Shown: piece after piece, positions 45,361 to 55,369 of the stretch | How positions within the stretch are numbered: the stretch's first letter is position 1 | Layout: every line of letters begins with the position of its first letter | Origin: Rhipicephalus microplus | Taxonomy: Eukaryota > Arthropoda > Arachnida > Ixodida > Ixodidae | Length of the DNA stretch: 64,000 bases | Direction of reading: 5' to 3' | NCBI RefSeq assembly: GCF_043290135.1 | Contig: NC_134707.1 | Location: forward strand, 67,819,906-67,883,905 | Program-made: the position numbers and the translations under genes | Notes under the pieces: model-generated | What the model was told of the DNA's origin: nothing | The model's input: only the letters and a program-made list of their open reading frames with translations | The model's database searches: none

Positions 45361-45896
45361 GGGGTCGAGGAAAATGTGTATTTTTCGGTAACGGCGCCTA
45401 CCACCCACCACGGAGTCCAACAAGGGGACGTGGCAGAGCATGTGGGCATGTCTGCGCAACGCCAGCAGTACGCAGTTACTATAACCCATTATGATTTACC
45501 CTAGTTTGGATAGCCACAAAAGGTTAACCCTTGCCACCAGGAAAAACAGAAGTAAATTGAAGAGAGGAGAGAACAGGAAAGATTGAAAGTAAGAGGGAAA
45601 GACGAAGATGAAGAGAGGGAGAGACAGGAAAAGGCGACTGCCGGTTTCCCCTGGGTGGGTCAGCCCAGGGGTGCCGTCTACGTGAAGCCGGGGCCAAAGG
45701 GGTGTGTTGCCGCCACTGGGGGGCCCTAAAGGTCCAATCACGCAGCATTGGCTTAACCCCCAGGATCCCCTTTTCCCCGGACACGGCAAAGCCACGCACG
45801 GCTAGGCGTGGGAGGGAGTCAAAACTCCCCCGTTAGCTCGGGTCCGTGGTGTTGCTACACGCCAAACGCCTACTCGCGCAGGCGCCCCTGCGGCGG
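45361..45896 (-). other. 5' UTR of LINE copy I/J
   Basis: The family leader with terminal hairpins (45,830-45,896), pyrimidine tract (45,590-45,630) and GGGTTAACC-like box near 45,522. One base of the ACACC/GGTGT stem is changed (GGCGT) without a matching change. Confidence 0.65.
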
Positions 45897-45910
45897 CTGA
45901 CGTTTGGGTT
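45897..45910. repeat. right TSD of LINE copy I/J (CTGACGTTTGGGTT)
   Basis: Perfect match to 40,276-40,289. Confidence 0.9.
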
Positions 45911-46202
45911 ATCACGTGGTAACCCTCTTATTTTGTCGTGAACCAATATTAGCATGGGAGGGTAAGATGGTGTGCCGATTATGATGTGCCGCTAAAGAGA
46001 CCAGTAGTGTGATAATCCCGTCGCGTATGTCGTCAAACACTTCCCGCCAGAAAGCGACACATACCCATGGGCAGGTATGTGCCACAGTTGACTGACAGTA
46101 TCAACTAAGGGACGACAAGAACACACATGGATAATTTTAACGCATGATTGTTACGAAATACCCAACATCAGTAGCGTGAACCCAACGAATACAAAGAATA
46201 GA
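45911..46202. other. spacer, possibly body of a SINE
   Basis: No gene seen. The part from about 46,030 may be the 3' body of the tRNA-like SINE whose head is at 46,203-46,283, but I know of no second copy in the window to confirm its end. Confidence 0.3.
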
Positions 46203-46283
46203 TATCAGGGTCCTAGCTGGTATCAAACCCAAGCCATCTGCTTGGCAATGAAGCATTTTACCGCAGAGCTACGCCAGGTATCG
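46203..46283 (-). mobile_element. tRNA-Gly-like SINE head
   Basis: The minus strand reads CTGGCGTAGCTCTGCGGTAA (A box TAGCTCTGCGG, one mismatch to TRGCNNAGYGG), then TGCTTCATTGCCAAGCA (anticodon-like stem-loop with GCC) and GGGTTTGATACC (B box). The layout corresponds to a tRNA-Gly(GCC) ancestor. The acceptor ends do not pair, so this is a SINE head or tRNA relic and not a working tRNA gene. It is unrelated to the Ruka-like SINEs. Confidence 0.6.
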
Positions 46284-47031
46284 AAACTGCTTCTCAAGTA
46301 GGCGCTGATCTTCGTGAAAAGTCACTAGGGGTTGCAGTCCTGCCTGCCCAATTTTATAAACATTTTTATATCTACTCCTTCGATACAGTCGTCACGTCGG
46401 GTTAACGTCAGTTATGTTAGTTGCTTTTCGCTGAAGTTATTATATGTAATAGTGTCCAGCGCCAGCATCTTCACGAGCATCAGTGCTTCACATCCGCTTC
46501 TTGTGCTGCTAATACGCATGTTCCCGTTTCATCGTTGCGCTAGTGCAAACAACTGGTTATAAACATCCGCAACTCTTCAACATATTTCTGTGCGTACTAC
46601 ATTTTTACACATATTTAGCGTCATTTTATGACGTGTTGCTCAATACAAACTTTAAAAGACGATCTCCTTTCCTTCTCATGCTTCGCATGATGTCGATTCC
46701 AAGGTACATGGGATCTGCCGAATATTTTACGTTTGCCGAAATGCCCAGGCCAGCTCGCTCACGGTCAACCTGGGAGAAGTTCATTAAGACTCCTCTCAAG
46801 GAAAAGCAGCTTTTATCTTCCTCCTGCATCCTCAAAAAAGAGTACGTAAGTGCTTTCCAACGTTCCGGTCACTCACGCGCTTAGAAGCGCATCCACAAAG
46901 TGGAAAGATGATTGGGCGAAGCAGTATATTGTTCGGTGTTGCTGCAAAGCACCCCTTACATTTATTCCTCAAGTATTTGAATGATTTCCAAGCGGCGCCC
47001 AAATATATATTGCTTATTGACCATAACTTTA
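46284..47031. other. spacer, no gene recognised
   Basis: Overlapping ORFs of up to 113 codons (46,543-46,884 plus; 46,626-46,835 minus) show no known domain. The fact that both strands are open suggests chance. Confidence 0.3.
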
Positions 47032-47040
47032 TGTTGGATT

Positions 47041-48397
47041 GAGTATGATGATGGTTTTTGATGCATTGTGGCACAAAGGCTCTTTGATAGTTGAAGAGCG
47101 CCAGTTCATAGGACAAAACATGTGGACAATGATTGTGATTAGCGGCTGTAAAAGGGCATTAAAATTCATCGGGCTAGGGTGGGTAAAACATATAAGAAAT
47201 AAAATCATGACCATGCCGTGAAAAGTGTGTGGTGGTGATTGATGACGAAAGTTTGTGAATAAACACTTTGGTGAACATGTATGGTAGTAGCACAAGAGCC
47301 TTGATAGTTCACACCCTTCCGTCCAAGGACCAGGAGGCTATGCCTTGTTGAGGTCAGATAGCGCAGCGGAGACCTTTCTAGAGAGTTCGTGCTTCGGAAG
47401 GCCCGAGTATATAATATAAAATGTACGAACTTCTCTCATAAAAGCTAACAAGGATTTATGTGCGAAAGTGGTTCCCTACAGACGAATATTACAGGATGAA
47501 GTGGTATCTGCTTTTGGTAGGGTAAAGGAAAGTGTTATTTTCTTAGCGTGTGTAATTCTTTAGACTGGGCGAGAATGTGAAGTACGGTGAGCGCTTCTCC
47601 ACATCTATCGCGCAAAGGTGGATTGCATTCAGACAAAAGAAATAAATGTGTATTGTATGTCCTGTTTTTAACCTTGCAAATATTAATTTTGTGCGACGTG
47701 ATTTTGATGCTGGCGCCCAATGAGCAAGTTGTGACTTGAATGCATGCAGTTTATTACCTGTGTGTGTGTGCCGTGTGCTCTGCCAATAACCCCTTAGCTT
47801 TCGTTTTAAAAAGGTTTCAAGTCGAGTGCAGGAATTGTTTTCAATGTATTGGTTGTGGTTTTGTTGGCGGATCCAGCTAGCTGGTTCACAAAAAAGCGTT
47901 GGTGGCCACTCAACACGAAGCCCAACGAAGGGACGCTACAAGTTTCCGGACGCTAAAAATTGCGGAAGCCAGCCGTACAGTGCTACGATAACCCAGTGCT
48001 CCTAGACCAACGTAGGCTATTTGCACAGAGTTAACCCTAACTATTAGGAATTTTGGAAGTAAACAGAAGAGGTTAGACGACAGGACAGATAAAAATTGAG
48101 AGATAAAGACAAAGATGTAGGGAGAAAGAGATAGAAAAAAGTAACTGCCGGGTTACCCTGTGTGGCTTAACCCAGGGATGCCATCTACGTGATTCCAGGC
48201 CGGGCCTAAAGGGGTGTGTTGTCTCTGCCGGGGGGCCTTAAAGGTCCAATTACCCGGCGTCGGCTCAACCCCCAAGATTACATTTTCCCCTTAAACGGCA
48301 AATCTACACACGTCTAGGGGTGTAAGGGAGCCGAACCCCCCATTAGCTCGGTGGTGTCGCTACACACCAAACGCCTCTTGCGCAGATGCCCCGGCGG
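47041..48397 (-). mobile_element. LINE copy K, internally deleted
   Basis: A minus-strand copy of only 1,357 bp. The 5' UTR and ORF1 leader junction (47,889-48,397) are fused directly to the RNase H end, finger and 3' UTR (47,041-47,888). About 4.4 kb of ORF1 and ORF2 is missing. Likely TSDs are TGTTGGATT at 47,032-47,040 and TGTTGGGTT at 48,398-48,406 (8 of 9). RNase H-end peptide pieces near 47,535-47,720 include LLSECNPPLRDRCGEALTVL. Both RNA ends of the family are retained, as in a non-autonomous derivative. Confidence 0.8.
47069..47103 (-). other. 3'-terminal hairpin of LINE copy K
   Basis: Here the inner stem is GGCT/AGTT (G-T pairs tolerated) and the outer is TGGCAC/GCGCCA with one mismatch. 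The sequence differs from the other copies but most of the pairing is kept. Confidence 0.5.
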
Positions 48398-48406
48398 TGT
48401 TGGGTT

Positions 48407-49284
48407 CACTAGTGATTTTCGTTTTGCCGTCTCTATTACCACATTATGGTATCGTATCTAGCATAAAGTTGAAAAAGACGAGGCCTGTGCACGTTTTCCT
48501 GTTAAGTCCTTTATTGTTCCCATTCATACGAAGGACTCGCAGAGCCCATTGAGACACCATATACTGCACAAGCGAGTCGATACCCGTGATCATCATTGTC
48601 GTCTTCGTCGTCGTCATCAGCGTGATCGTTGTGGCGTGCAGTGGGTACCTTGGATGGGCTGTACCATATGTATGTAGTCTAAAACGCGCTTGCTTTTCAT
48701 CGTAATCAGGTCATCATCACTGTCATCATCATCTGCGGCTACGGCGCACAAAGCCAAACACCAGCTTCGTCCTTTAGGAGCTTCGCCTCTGAAAAAAATC
48801 AATGATAAGATAAGCGCTAAAACACATGCGCTGAAATTCTGTGACTTTCATATTTTTCAGAACAATCTACAACACTCATTAGGATAACAAGTGTGGGTCC
48901 CGGTAATTTAAACTTGGGTATCAACCACTTGCTCACAAGTTCTCGCCGATAGCTATGTGGTTGTCATGGTAACTTGCTGCGTGGTACTCAAAACTACAAC
49001 GCTATAGCAGAACTTCTCGGCACCATGACCAGAAAATCAATCTTGCATAAGACGTCATACCACCACGTGAAATTTTTGGTAATGGAAAATACTGCGTTAC
49101 GGGGACAGGTGTCACTATTTCTGCAGCACGTTTTTTCCTTCTTTATAGTGTGTCAGTAACTTAAGCCGTGAAGCTTAACACTTCTCACTAAACCGACTGC
49201 AACCCTCTTCCTAAAACTAGGTGTAGAAAGCACAGGTTGACCGCCCCGAAGACTCCTCAGCGCTGCCAACGACACCATATACCT
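48407..49284. other. spacer with a lone TIR-like end
   Basis: No gene recognised. It contains imperfect GTC/ATC trinucleotide runs (48,590-48,620 and 48,705-48,735). Near 48,776 a TTTAGGAGCTTCGCCTCT motif resembles the right end of the TIR element at 41,324-41,719. Confidence 0.35.
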
Positions 49285-49299
49285 GGCATGGGGGTCTAT
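49285..49299. repeat. left TSD of LINE copy H (GGCATGGGGGTCTAT)
   Basis: A perfect 15-bp match to 55,165-55,179. Confidence 0.93.
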
Positions 49300-49315
49300 G
49301 ATTAGTGGAGTTTAT

Positions 49316-49349
49316 TGGCGCAAGGGCCACATATGGCCAAAGAGCGCCA
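49316..49349 (-). other. 3'-terminal hairpin of LINE copy H
   Basis: TGGCGC/GCGCCA outer stem and GGCC-ACATAT-GGCC inner stem: the stems are identical to copy C while the loop differs. Confidence 0.65.
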
Positions 49350-49646
49350 GAGCGATGATAATGAACTGTGGGATGTGCAGTGTACATAAAGAAGATGTGA
49401 CGTGGCTGTAAATGGGACTAAAAAACAGTCACTGTAGGTGTGTAAAAATATACATATAGTAAAATTATGGCAATGACAAATGATGTGAGCTATGGAGACA
49501 TAAAATGGTTTAAAACTGATAAGTATGTCAAATAAAAACTTGGCATGGAGCACCAGTGCCTCGACAAAGCCCTTAAAACAAGAGCATGGAGGCCTGGGCT
49601 CATTGAACGCTGCAATCACAGCGGCATCCTCTGAACAGAGGATGCG

Positions 49647-50540
49647 CTATAAACCTGTTCTGCTAAAAACATTCAATGTTGGGCTAAAAACATTCAATAC
49701 TACATGCTTTAAAAATCTTAAAACTGACTTTGTAACAAAAAGCGGCTCTTCACCGAGAAACATAATCGGATGTAAAGGAAGATTATAGCGGTATGCTAAA
49801 GCAAAATATTTATTTCTCTCCCTTTCAGCTTCCGCACACTCCAGGAAGACGTGGAGGACGGTTAGCCTGTCGCCACATCTACCACAAGTAGGAGGTTCAT
49901 CGCCAGTCAGAAAAAAGCTGTAGGTACCATAAGTGTGTCCTATTCTGAGGCGACAGAATAGGACATTAGTTCCCCGTGTTCTTGTAGCAGAGGGCCAGTA
50001 ACCCAACCGCGGCTTAATGAAATGAAGTTTATTATTTATTTCTGTGTCCCACAAGCGTTGCCAGTGCTTTCGCAGTTTCTTACGCAGGAACGGTTTTAGA
50101 TCTGTTGCAGGGACAGTAGCGGTGGGGTTAATAGCGCGCAATATAATTGACGTGGCCATTTGGTCAGCTAACACATTTCCCTCGATACTTTTATGGCCAG
50201 GTACCAAGCAAATAGTAACATGCTGGTTGGACATATACGCTGTACACAGAACGGAATATACCTCAATTATTACCGGATTTCTGAATCTGAAAAGGGATCT
50301 TAATGCATTTACGACGCTGAACGAGTCTGTGAATATAATTGATTTTTGCATGTTCGATTTCCGTATATGCTTCACAGCGGACAATAGTGCATAACCCTCA
50401 GCCGTAAATATCCTTGTTTCCGGGTGCAGCACACCAATTCCGAGAAGGATGGTCCGACGGCCGCATAAGCGACCCCTGCATGCGACTTAGAAGCGTCAGT
50501 ATAAAACTCTACGCATGAGTAGTTGGACTGGAGTTGTCAG
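49647..50540 (-). pseudogene. LINE copy H ORF2: RNase H and C-terminal finger
   Basis: The RNase H domain starts with FYTDASKS (near 50,490). After a frameshift the minus frame at 49,647-50,432 is open for 261 codons: IFTAEGYALLSAVKHI (Glu), IIFTDSFSVVNAL (Asp), LVPGHKSIEGNVLADQMATS (last Asp). It ends in LHFIKPRLGYWPSATRTRGT and CGRCGDRLTVLHVFLECAEA. The four RNase H acidic residues are all present, so only frame defects upstream disable it. RNase H downstream of RT supports assignment to the I-like group. Confidence 0.88.
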
Positions 50541-52135
50541 AAATGCATTTTAATATGTGCTTTTGGTGCGTGTTTAATGATCTCGGCAAATGAAGTGTCA
50601 CAATGTATGAGCTGCCACTTCCACGGTGGTAAATGTTTTGTTGTGTGCATAGGACAAAGTTCTAGCAGCGGAACACCCATTTCCTCACTTAAGCTTTTCA
50701 CACACAAAGAGAACGGCTTTCTCGCTGCGGGTCGATTATGGTAGAGGGTGGCAGCGGTTATATCGTTTATAGCTGAATAAGAAGGATGCTTCATGTTTGT
50801 GCGTACCTTTATAAAATAACTGAAACTGCTGTTGGATCGCTGGAGGTGAAGTGACCACTGATTCGACTGAACATAGAGACTCTGGATCGGACTTCTCCTG
50901 AAGGCACCGGTAGCCAGTCAGATACCCAGATGGTGAATGGGGTCTAGGGTTTTCAAAGAACTTGGCGTTGCGAAATGATAAATTATAGAGGCATAATCAA
51001 GGCGCAACCAGACAAGGCTTTTGCACAAGTTCAAGAGACACTTCCGATCACTACCCCGTGTTGTACGTGATAAGAGCTTTAGGAGGTTTATCGATTGCAG
51101 ACATTTCATTTTTACATGTTTAATATGGGGAGTAAACATGAGCTTAGAGTCTAAAGTGGTTCCCAGGAATTTATGCTCGCTGCTCACAGAGAGTTGGTCT
51201 CCCTTGATCGCAATATTTGGTAGTGACATTACCCCTCGTTTGTTGGAGAAGAGTACGCAAGTACTTTTCTGGGTGTTTATTATAAAACCATTCTCATCCG
51301 CCCATTTGGAGAATTTATTCATTCCAAGCTGCACTTGTCGTTCGCAGTTAGATAAATTGCATGATTTGAAACTCATCTGCACATCGTCTACATACACGGA
51401 ATGAAACATCGCGCTTCGAATTACTGACTGCAGGGAGTTCATTTTTACAAGGAAGAGTGTGCAACTAAGCACGCCCCCTTGGAGAATACCAGTCTCTTGG
51501 CTAAATGATATAGAAAGAGCATATCCCACTTTTACGCGAAAGGTTCAATTAGACAGATAGCTTTCAATCGTGCTTAACATGTTCCCATGGATGCCCATGG
51601 CGGCAAGATCGCGTAGAATCTCGAATCGCCATGTGGTATCGTACGCTTTTTCCAGGTTTAATAATACCGAAAGTACAAACTGCCTATGAATAAATGCATC
51701 TCTGATATATGTCTCTATGCGAACAAGGTAGTCTATTGTCGACCTCCCCTCTCTGAAAACACACTTAAGGGGGTCTAGTATACTGTTACTTTCTAGAAAG
51801 TGGGTTAAGCGTCGGTTTAACATTTTCTCATATAGTTTGCATAAACCGCTTGTTAACGCTATTGGCCTGTAGCTGGCGGCCAAGGACGGGTGTTTGCCTT
51901 GTTTAAGTACCGGGATGACTATCGCTTCTTTCCATGACAATGGAATATATCCAGCTTCCCACATGGTATTGAAGAGGGTTATAAATGTTTTTAGTGCTTC
52001 TGGGTGAAGATAGTTGATCATTTCGTACTTTATACGATCGCCACCTGGCGCCGAGTTGTTGCAAAACGCAAGAGATGCCTTAAGTTCATCTAATGAAGAT
52101 GGGCAGTTGTAAGATCCCTGGATGGACGTGTACAT
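50541..52135 (-). pseudogene. LINE copy H ORF2: reverse transcriptase
   Basis: The RT runs in one frame, interrupted by TGA at about 51,545 (after SYLSN, where copy C has Arg) and TGA at about 50,918 (after HHLGI, where C has Arg). Motifs: ASYRPIALTSGLCKLYEKML; motif A as VLLNLEKAYDTTW, where Asn replaces the first catalytic Asp of FLDxEKAYDT; GILQGGVLS; YVDDVQ at about 51,383-51,394; EHKFLGTTLDSKLMF. The role is target-primed reverse transcription. The motif A change alone would probably inactivate it. Confidence 0.88.
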
Positions 52136-52182
52136 TTAAGTGGTTGCCGCTCTTCGCGTTCTTTGAATCTTAAGAACGTTTC

Positions 52183-53403
52183 TCAAGTGCATCGGTGTTT
52201 CGTGTAGTGCGATGCACTTGAGACGTATTCAAAGTGTTCGCCTAGGCAGTCTGCCTGCTCCTCCAGGCTCTCCCCTCGGCTACTTACCAAGGGTAGGGGG
52301 TGTGACTCCCGACCCAATAACCTGTTTACCGTATTCCAAACCTTTGTTTCGTCGGTGTAAGAATTTACACTGGAGATGTACCTATTCCATATTTCTTTCT
52401 TTGCAAGACGACGCGTTTTTCTGGCTTGGGGCTTAACCTGTTTGAAATTGACAAGGTTTTCAGCTGTTGGGTAATTTCGGAGTAGTCTCCAAGCTTTATT
52501 TTGACTATTGCACTCTTTCCGACAGTCATCGTTCCACCATGGGATGCGACGTTTATTGGTAATTTCGTTAGTTTCCTTGATACATTTCACTGCAGCGTCA
52601 ATATTAAAACCTGTTAGGTATGCTACAGCATCGTCTATGTTAAAATCAGCAATCTCATCTCCGTCTAAAAATGTAATTTCTCGAAACAGTTCCCAGTTGG
52701 CTGACTTGGTGTTCCAGCGAAGAAAGTCAGGCAAGCATGCATCTTCTTTTGTTAGCTTCAACATAATCGGGAAGTGGTCACTCCCAAAGGGGTTCTTGAG
52801 AACAAACCACTCCAGATATGGAATTAATGTACTCGACACAATACCCAGGTCTATAGAAGAGTATGTGTTGTGTGTAGAGCTATAGTACGTTGGTTCTTTT
52901 TTGTTTAGTAGACATGCACCTGACTAAAACAGAAAGTGTTCAACTAGGCGTCCTCGCGCATCTAAACGGGAGTCGCCCCATAGGGGATTGTGTGCATTTA
53001 GATCACCAACGACTATATATGGCGGAGGAAGTTCATCAATGAAGCTTTGAAATTGTGTCTTCGAAAGTTGACAGCACAGGGGAATGTAAATAGAGGTAAT
53101 TGTAAGTAGCTTCCCGAACAGCACTGCTCGGACAGCAACTGCCTCAAGAGAAGTTCGGAGGTTTAATTGCTTACAGGCAACACCTTTATCAACTATAATA
53201 CCGACACCGCCCGACGAAACGGCAGCGTCGTCACGGTCTTTGCGAAAGATGGCATATTGCTTTAGAAAGCTTGTTTGTGTTGACTCGAGATATGTTTCCT
53301 GAACACACAGCACCTTTGGAGTATGTTTATTAAGAAGTTCTCTATTATCATCGAGGTTATGAAGAAGTTCTCTCACATTCCACTGTAAGATCTGTGTGCC
53401 CAT
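52183..53403 (-). pseudogene. LINE copy H ORF2: start and APE endonuclease
   Basis: ORF2 starts at the ATG at 53,403 (MGTQILQWNVRELL). Endonuclease blocks: VLCVQETYLESTQ (Glu), VSSGGVGIIVDKG, YIVVGDLNAHNPLWGDSRLD, a TAG near 52,924, then in the same frame PFGSDHFPIMLKLTK (Asp-His) and KRRIPWWNDDCRKE. It continues through the Arg-rich linker (ARKTRRLAKKEIWNRYISSV) to 52,183, where a frameshift occurs. The enzyme nicks target DNA. All catalytic residues that I can place are intact. Confidence 0.88.
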
Positions 53404-53428
53404 TTCAGATGTTTCTTGTGCTGCGTGC

Positions 53429-54639
53429 TCAAGGATGGAATGTTAGCTCACGGACCCTTTCCAGGGACCGTGACACGAGATTTTTCTTTTTTGGATCGAT
53501 CGACGGAGGCGCGCGATCCTTAGGCGCTGGCTGCGCCCTCACACTCGATTTTGTGTCCAATGCCTCTTGCGAGGCGCTGGACACGCGCTCTTGCGAGCGC
53601 TGCATTTGTATTGAGGGCCTCGCCTCAAAAGACGAGACCTTCGCGGCCCCCAGCCCGGAGGTTGGTGGGTCTTTCTTGGATGGCGGAGCAGCACTGGCTG
53701 CAACCGCCGAGGGGGCGGATGGCATCACCGCTGGCTCACTAAGCGTGTGCCAGACAGGTGCCGGGGGCCGTCGTGGCGCTGCCTCCTGACGCGCCACTTC
53801 GGCAAAGCTAGTTTCTGGTAGGCAGGACACCTGCCTTCGTGCCTCCTTAAGTGAAATGTTTTGTTTTACTTTAATTGTGACAATTTCCTTTTCCTTTTTC
53901 CAGCACGGGCATGACCGCGAGTATGCAGCATGCTCCCCATTACAGTTTAGACAGTGAAGAGAGTTTTCACAGGCATCTCATGTGTGCTCTTCAGCACTGC
54001 ATTTCGCGCAAGTTAGGCGGCCTCGGCAGTTTTGTGAACTGTTCCCTAACCGCTGGCATTTGAAACATCGGAGAGAGTTTGGTATATATGGCCTCACTCG
54101 AAGCTTAATATACCCCGCCTCAACGGAGTAGGGCAGTACACTTGAATTGAAGGTAAGTATCAGGTGTTTAGTCTGGACTTCTTTGCCATCACGCTTCATC
54201 CTAATTCGTTTCACGTTATTGACATTCTGTTCGCTGAAACCCTCAAGGAATTCAGCCTCCGTCAGCCCTAACAGGTTATCATCTGGGACAACGCCACGGA
54301 TGGTGTTCATGGTTCGGTTTCGGTGTGGGGTTACTATTAATTTGGTATCTCCAAATTTCACTAGATTAGACAATTTTCATACTGTTTCTGGTAGCGGAGC
54401 TCCAACAGGAGGTCACCACTTGCCATTTTTGATGTTTTATATCCTGGGCCAAAAATTTCTCTCAAAGACTTCGAAAGAAGAAAAGCTGAAATTGTTCTCA
54501 CTGGTTTGCCGGGTGTGTCAGCGTGCATAACGTAGAATCGAGGAAAGGATTCTCTCTGGTGACCAAAAAACTGGAATACTTCATCGGTGTGCTGTCTTTT
54601 CTGAAGGCGATCAGGGAGTAGGGGGAAGGAACTAGCCAT
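53429..54639 (-). pseudogene. LINE copy H ORF1 (Gag-like, CCHC knuckles)
   Basis: The start is at 54,639 (MASSFPLLPDRLQKR). After FGPGYKTSKMASGDLLLELR a one-base frameshift near 54,365 leads into the frame with NRTMNTIRGVVPDDNLLGLT. Then come KHLILTFNSSVLPYSVEAGY and the knuckles CFKCQRLGNSSQNC, CAKCSAEEHT, a TGA at 53,978, and CLNCNGEHAAYSRSC. The C-terminal part is Ala/Pro-rich (about 53,520-53,780), and a further frame change near 53,480 moves the frame past the usual stop to 53,429. It is otherwise complete. Confidence 0.86.
53448..53473 (-). other. ORF1-stop hairpin of LINE copy H
   Basis: TCACGGACCC and GGGACCGTGA pair over 9 of 10 positions with a 6-nt loop. Compared with copy B, three base pairs are changed on both arms so that pairing is kept. 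Confidence 0.68.
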
Positions 54640-55164
54640 AAGAGAAGGTTTATTTTCGGCAGCGGCGCCAGCCACCCACCATGGAGTCCAACAAGGGGAC
54701 GTTGCAGGGTCTGTAAGCACAGGCCCTGCACACGCCAGCTGTACACCACGACTATAACCGAATATGGTGTATCCAAGGTAGGATAGCCACACAGGGTTAA
54801 CCCTTGCCGCCAGAAAACACGGAAGTCAACGGAAGAGAGTAAAGGACAGGAAAGATTTAATGTAAGAGAAAAGACGAAGATGTGAGGGGGAGACAGGAAA
54901 AGGCGACTGCCGATTCCCCCCAGGCGGGTCAATCCAGGGGTGCCATCTACGTGAAGGCAGGGCCAAAGGGGTGTGTTGCCTCGGCCAGGGGGCCTTAAAG
55001 GTCCAATCACCCAGCGTCAGCTCAACCCCCAGGATCCCCTTTTCCCCGGACACGGCAAAGCCACGCACGGCTAGGCGTTGGAGGGAGTCAAAACTCCCCC
55101 GTTAGCTCGGGTCCGTGGTGTCGCTACACACCAAACGCCTACTTGCGCAGGGGCCCCTGCGGGG
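54640..55164 (-). other. 5' UTR of LINE copy H
   Basis: The family leader with terminal GC hairpins (55,085-55,164), pyrimidine tract (54,880-54,895) and GGGTTAACCC box at 54,794-54,804. Its similarity to the leader of copy C appears higher than that of the ORF1 proteins. Confidence 0.65.
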
Positions 55165-55179
55165 GGCATGGGGGTCTAT
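55165..55179. repeat. right TSD of LINE copy H (GGCATGGGGGTCTAT)
   Basis: Perfect match to 49,285-49,299. Confidence 0.93.
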
Positions 55180-55182
55180 AGT

Positions 55183-55308
55183 CTCGATTAATACATGGGG
55201 TTTAACGTCAAACATCCACCATATGACAATGACAGACGCAGTATAGGAAGGCTCCGGAAATTTCGACCATCAGGGGTTCATCAATGCGCACCCAAATCTG
55301 TGCACATG
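55183..55308 (-). mobile_element. Ruka-like SINE, 3' half only
   Basis: Minus-strand body sequence CACAGATTTGGGTGCGCATT, GGTCGAAATTTCCGGAGCCT and GTTTGACGTTAAACCCCATG matches the 3' half of the SINE at 23,531. The tRNA-like head is missing. It may be a 5'-truncated copy. Confidence 0.6.
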
Positions 55309-55342
55309 GGAGACGTGATGTCATAATCAAGATCACGTCTCC
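55309..55342. repeat. perfect 11-bp inverted repeat
   Basis: GGAGACGTGAT at 55,309-55,319 and ATCACGTCTCC at 55,332-55,342, with a 12-nt spacer, beside the truncated SINE. No function assigned. Confidence 0.8.
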
Positions 55343-55369
55343 TGGCAACACTAATTCTTTAAAAAAGAT

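Larger units (their letters stand above)
40290..45896 (-). mobile_element. LINE copy I/J with its core replaced by other elements
   Basis: This is a minus-strand family copy whose 5' part (43,960-45,896: leader, ORF1, first codons of ORF2) and 3' part (40,290 to about 41,225: RNase H end, finger, 3' UTR) are separated by 2.7 kb of foreign DNA. The foreign DNA is a TIR element and the gag-protease portion of a plus-strand gypsy element. The outer ends share a perfect 14-bp TSD. The endonuclease and RT are missing. Insertion of the gypsy element into RNase H, followed by one deletion removing the gypsy 3' part and the LINE core, would explain the structure. Confidence 0.85.
49300..55164 (-). 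mobile_element. LINE copy H, nearly complete
   Basis: A 5,865-bp minus-strand copy with all parts present: 5' UTR, ORF1, ORF2 (endonuclease, RT, RNase H, finger) and 3' UTR, bounded by a perfect 15-bp TSD. It belongs, with I/J, to a subfamily whose proteins clearly differ from those of B/C and A/D/F. It carries about two defects in ORF1 and five or six in ORF2. Confidence 0.93.

Noticed and set aside
46203..46283. Functional tRNA-Gly gene
   Set aside because: The A box is imperfect and the acceptor ends do not pair; a SINE head is the better reading.
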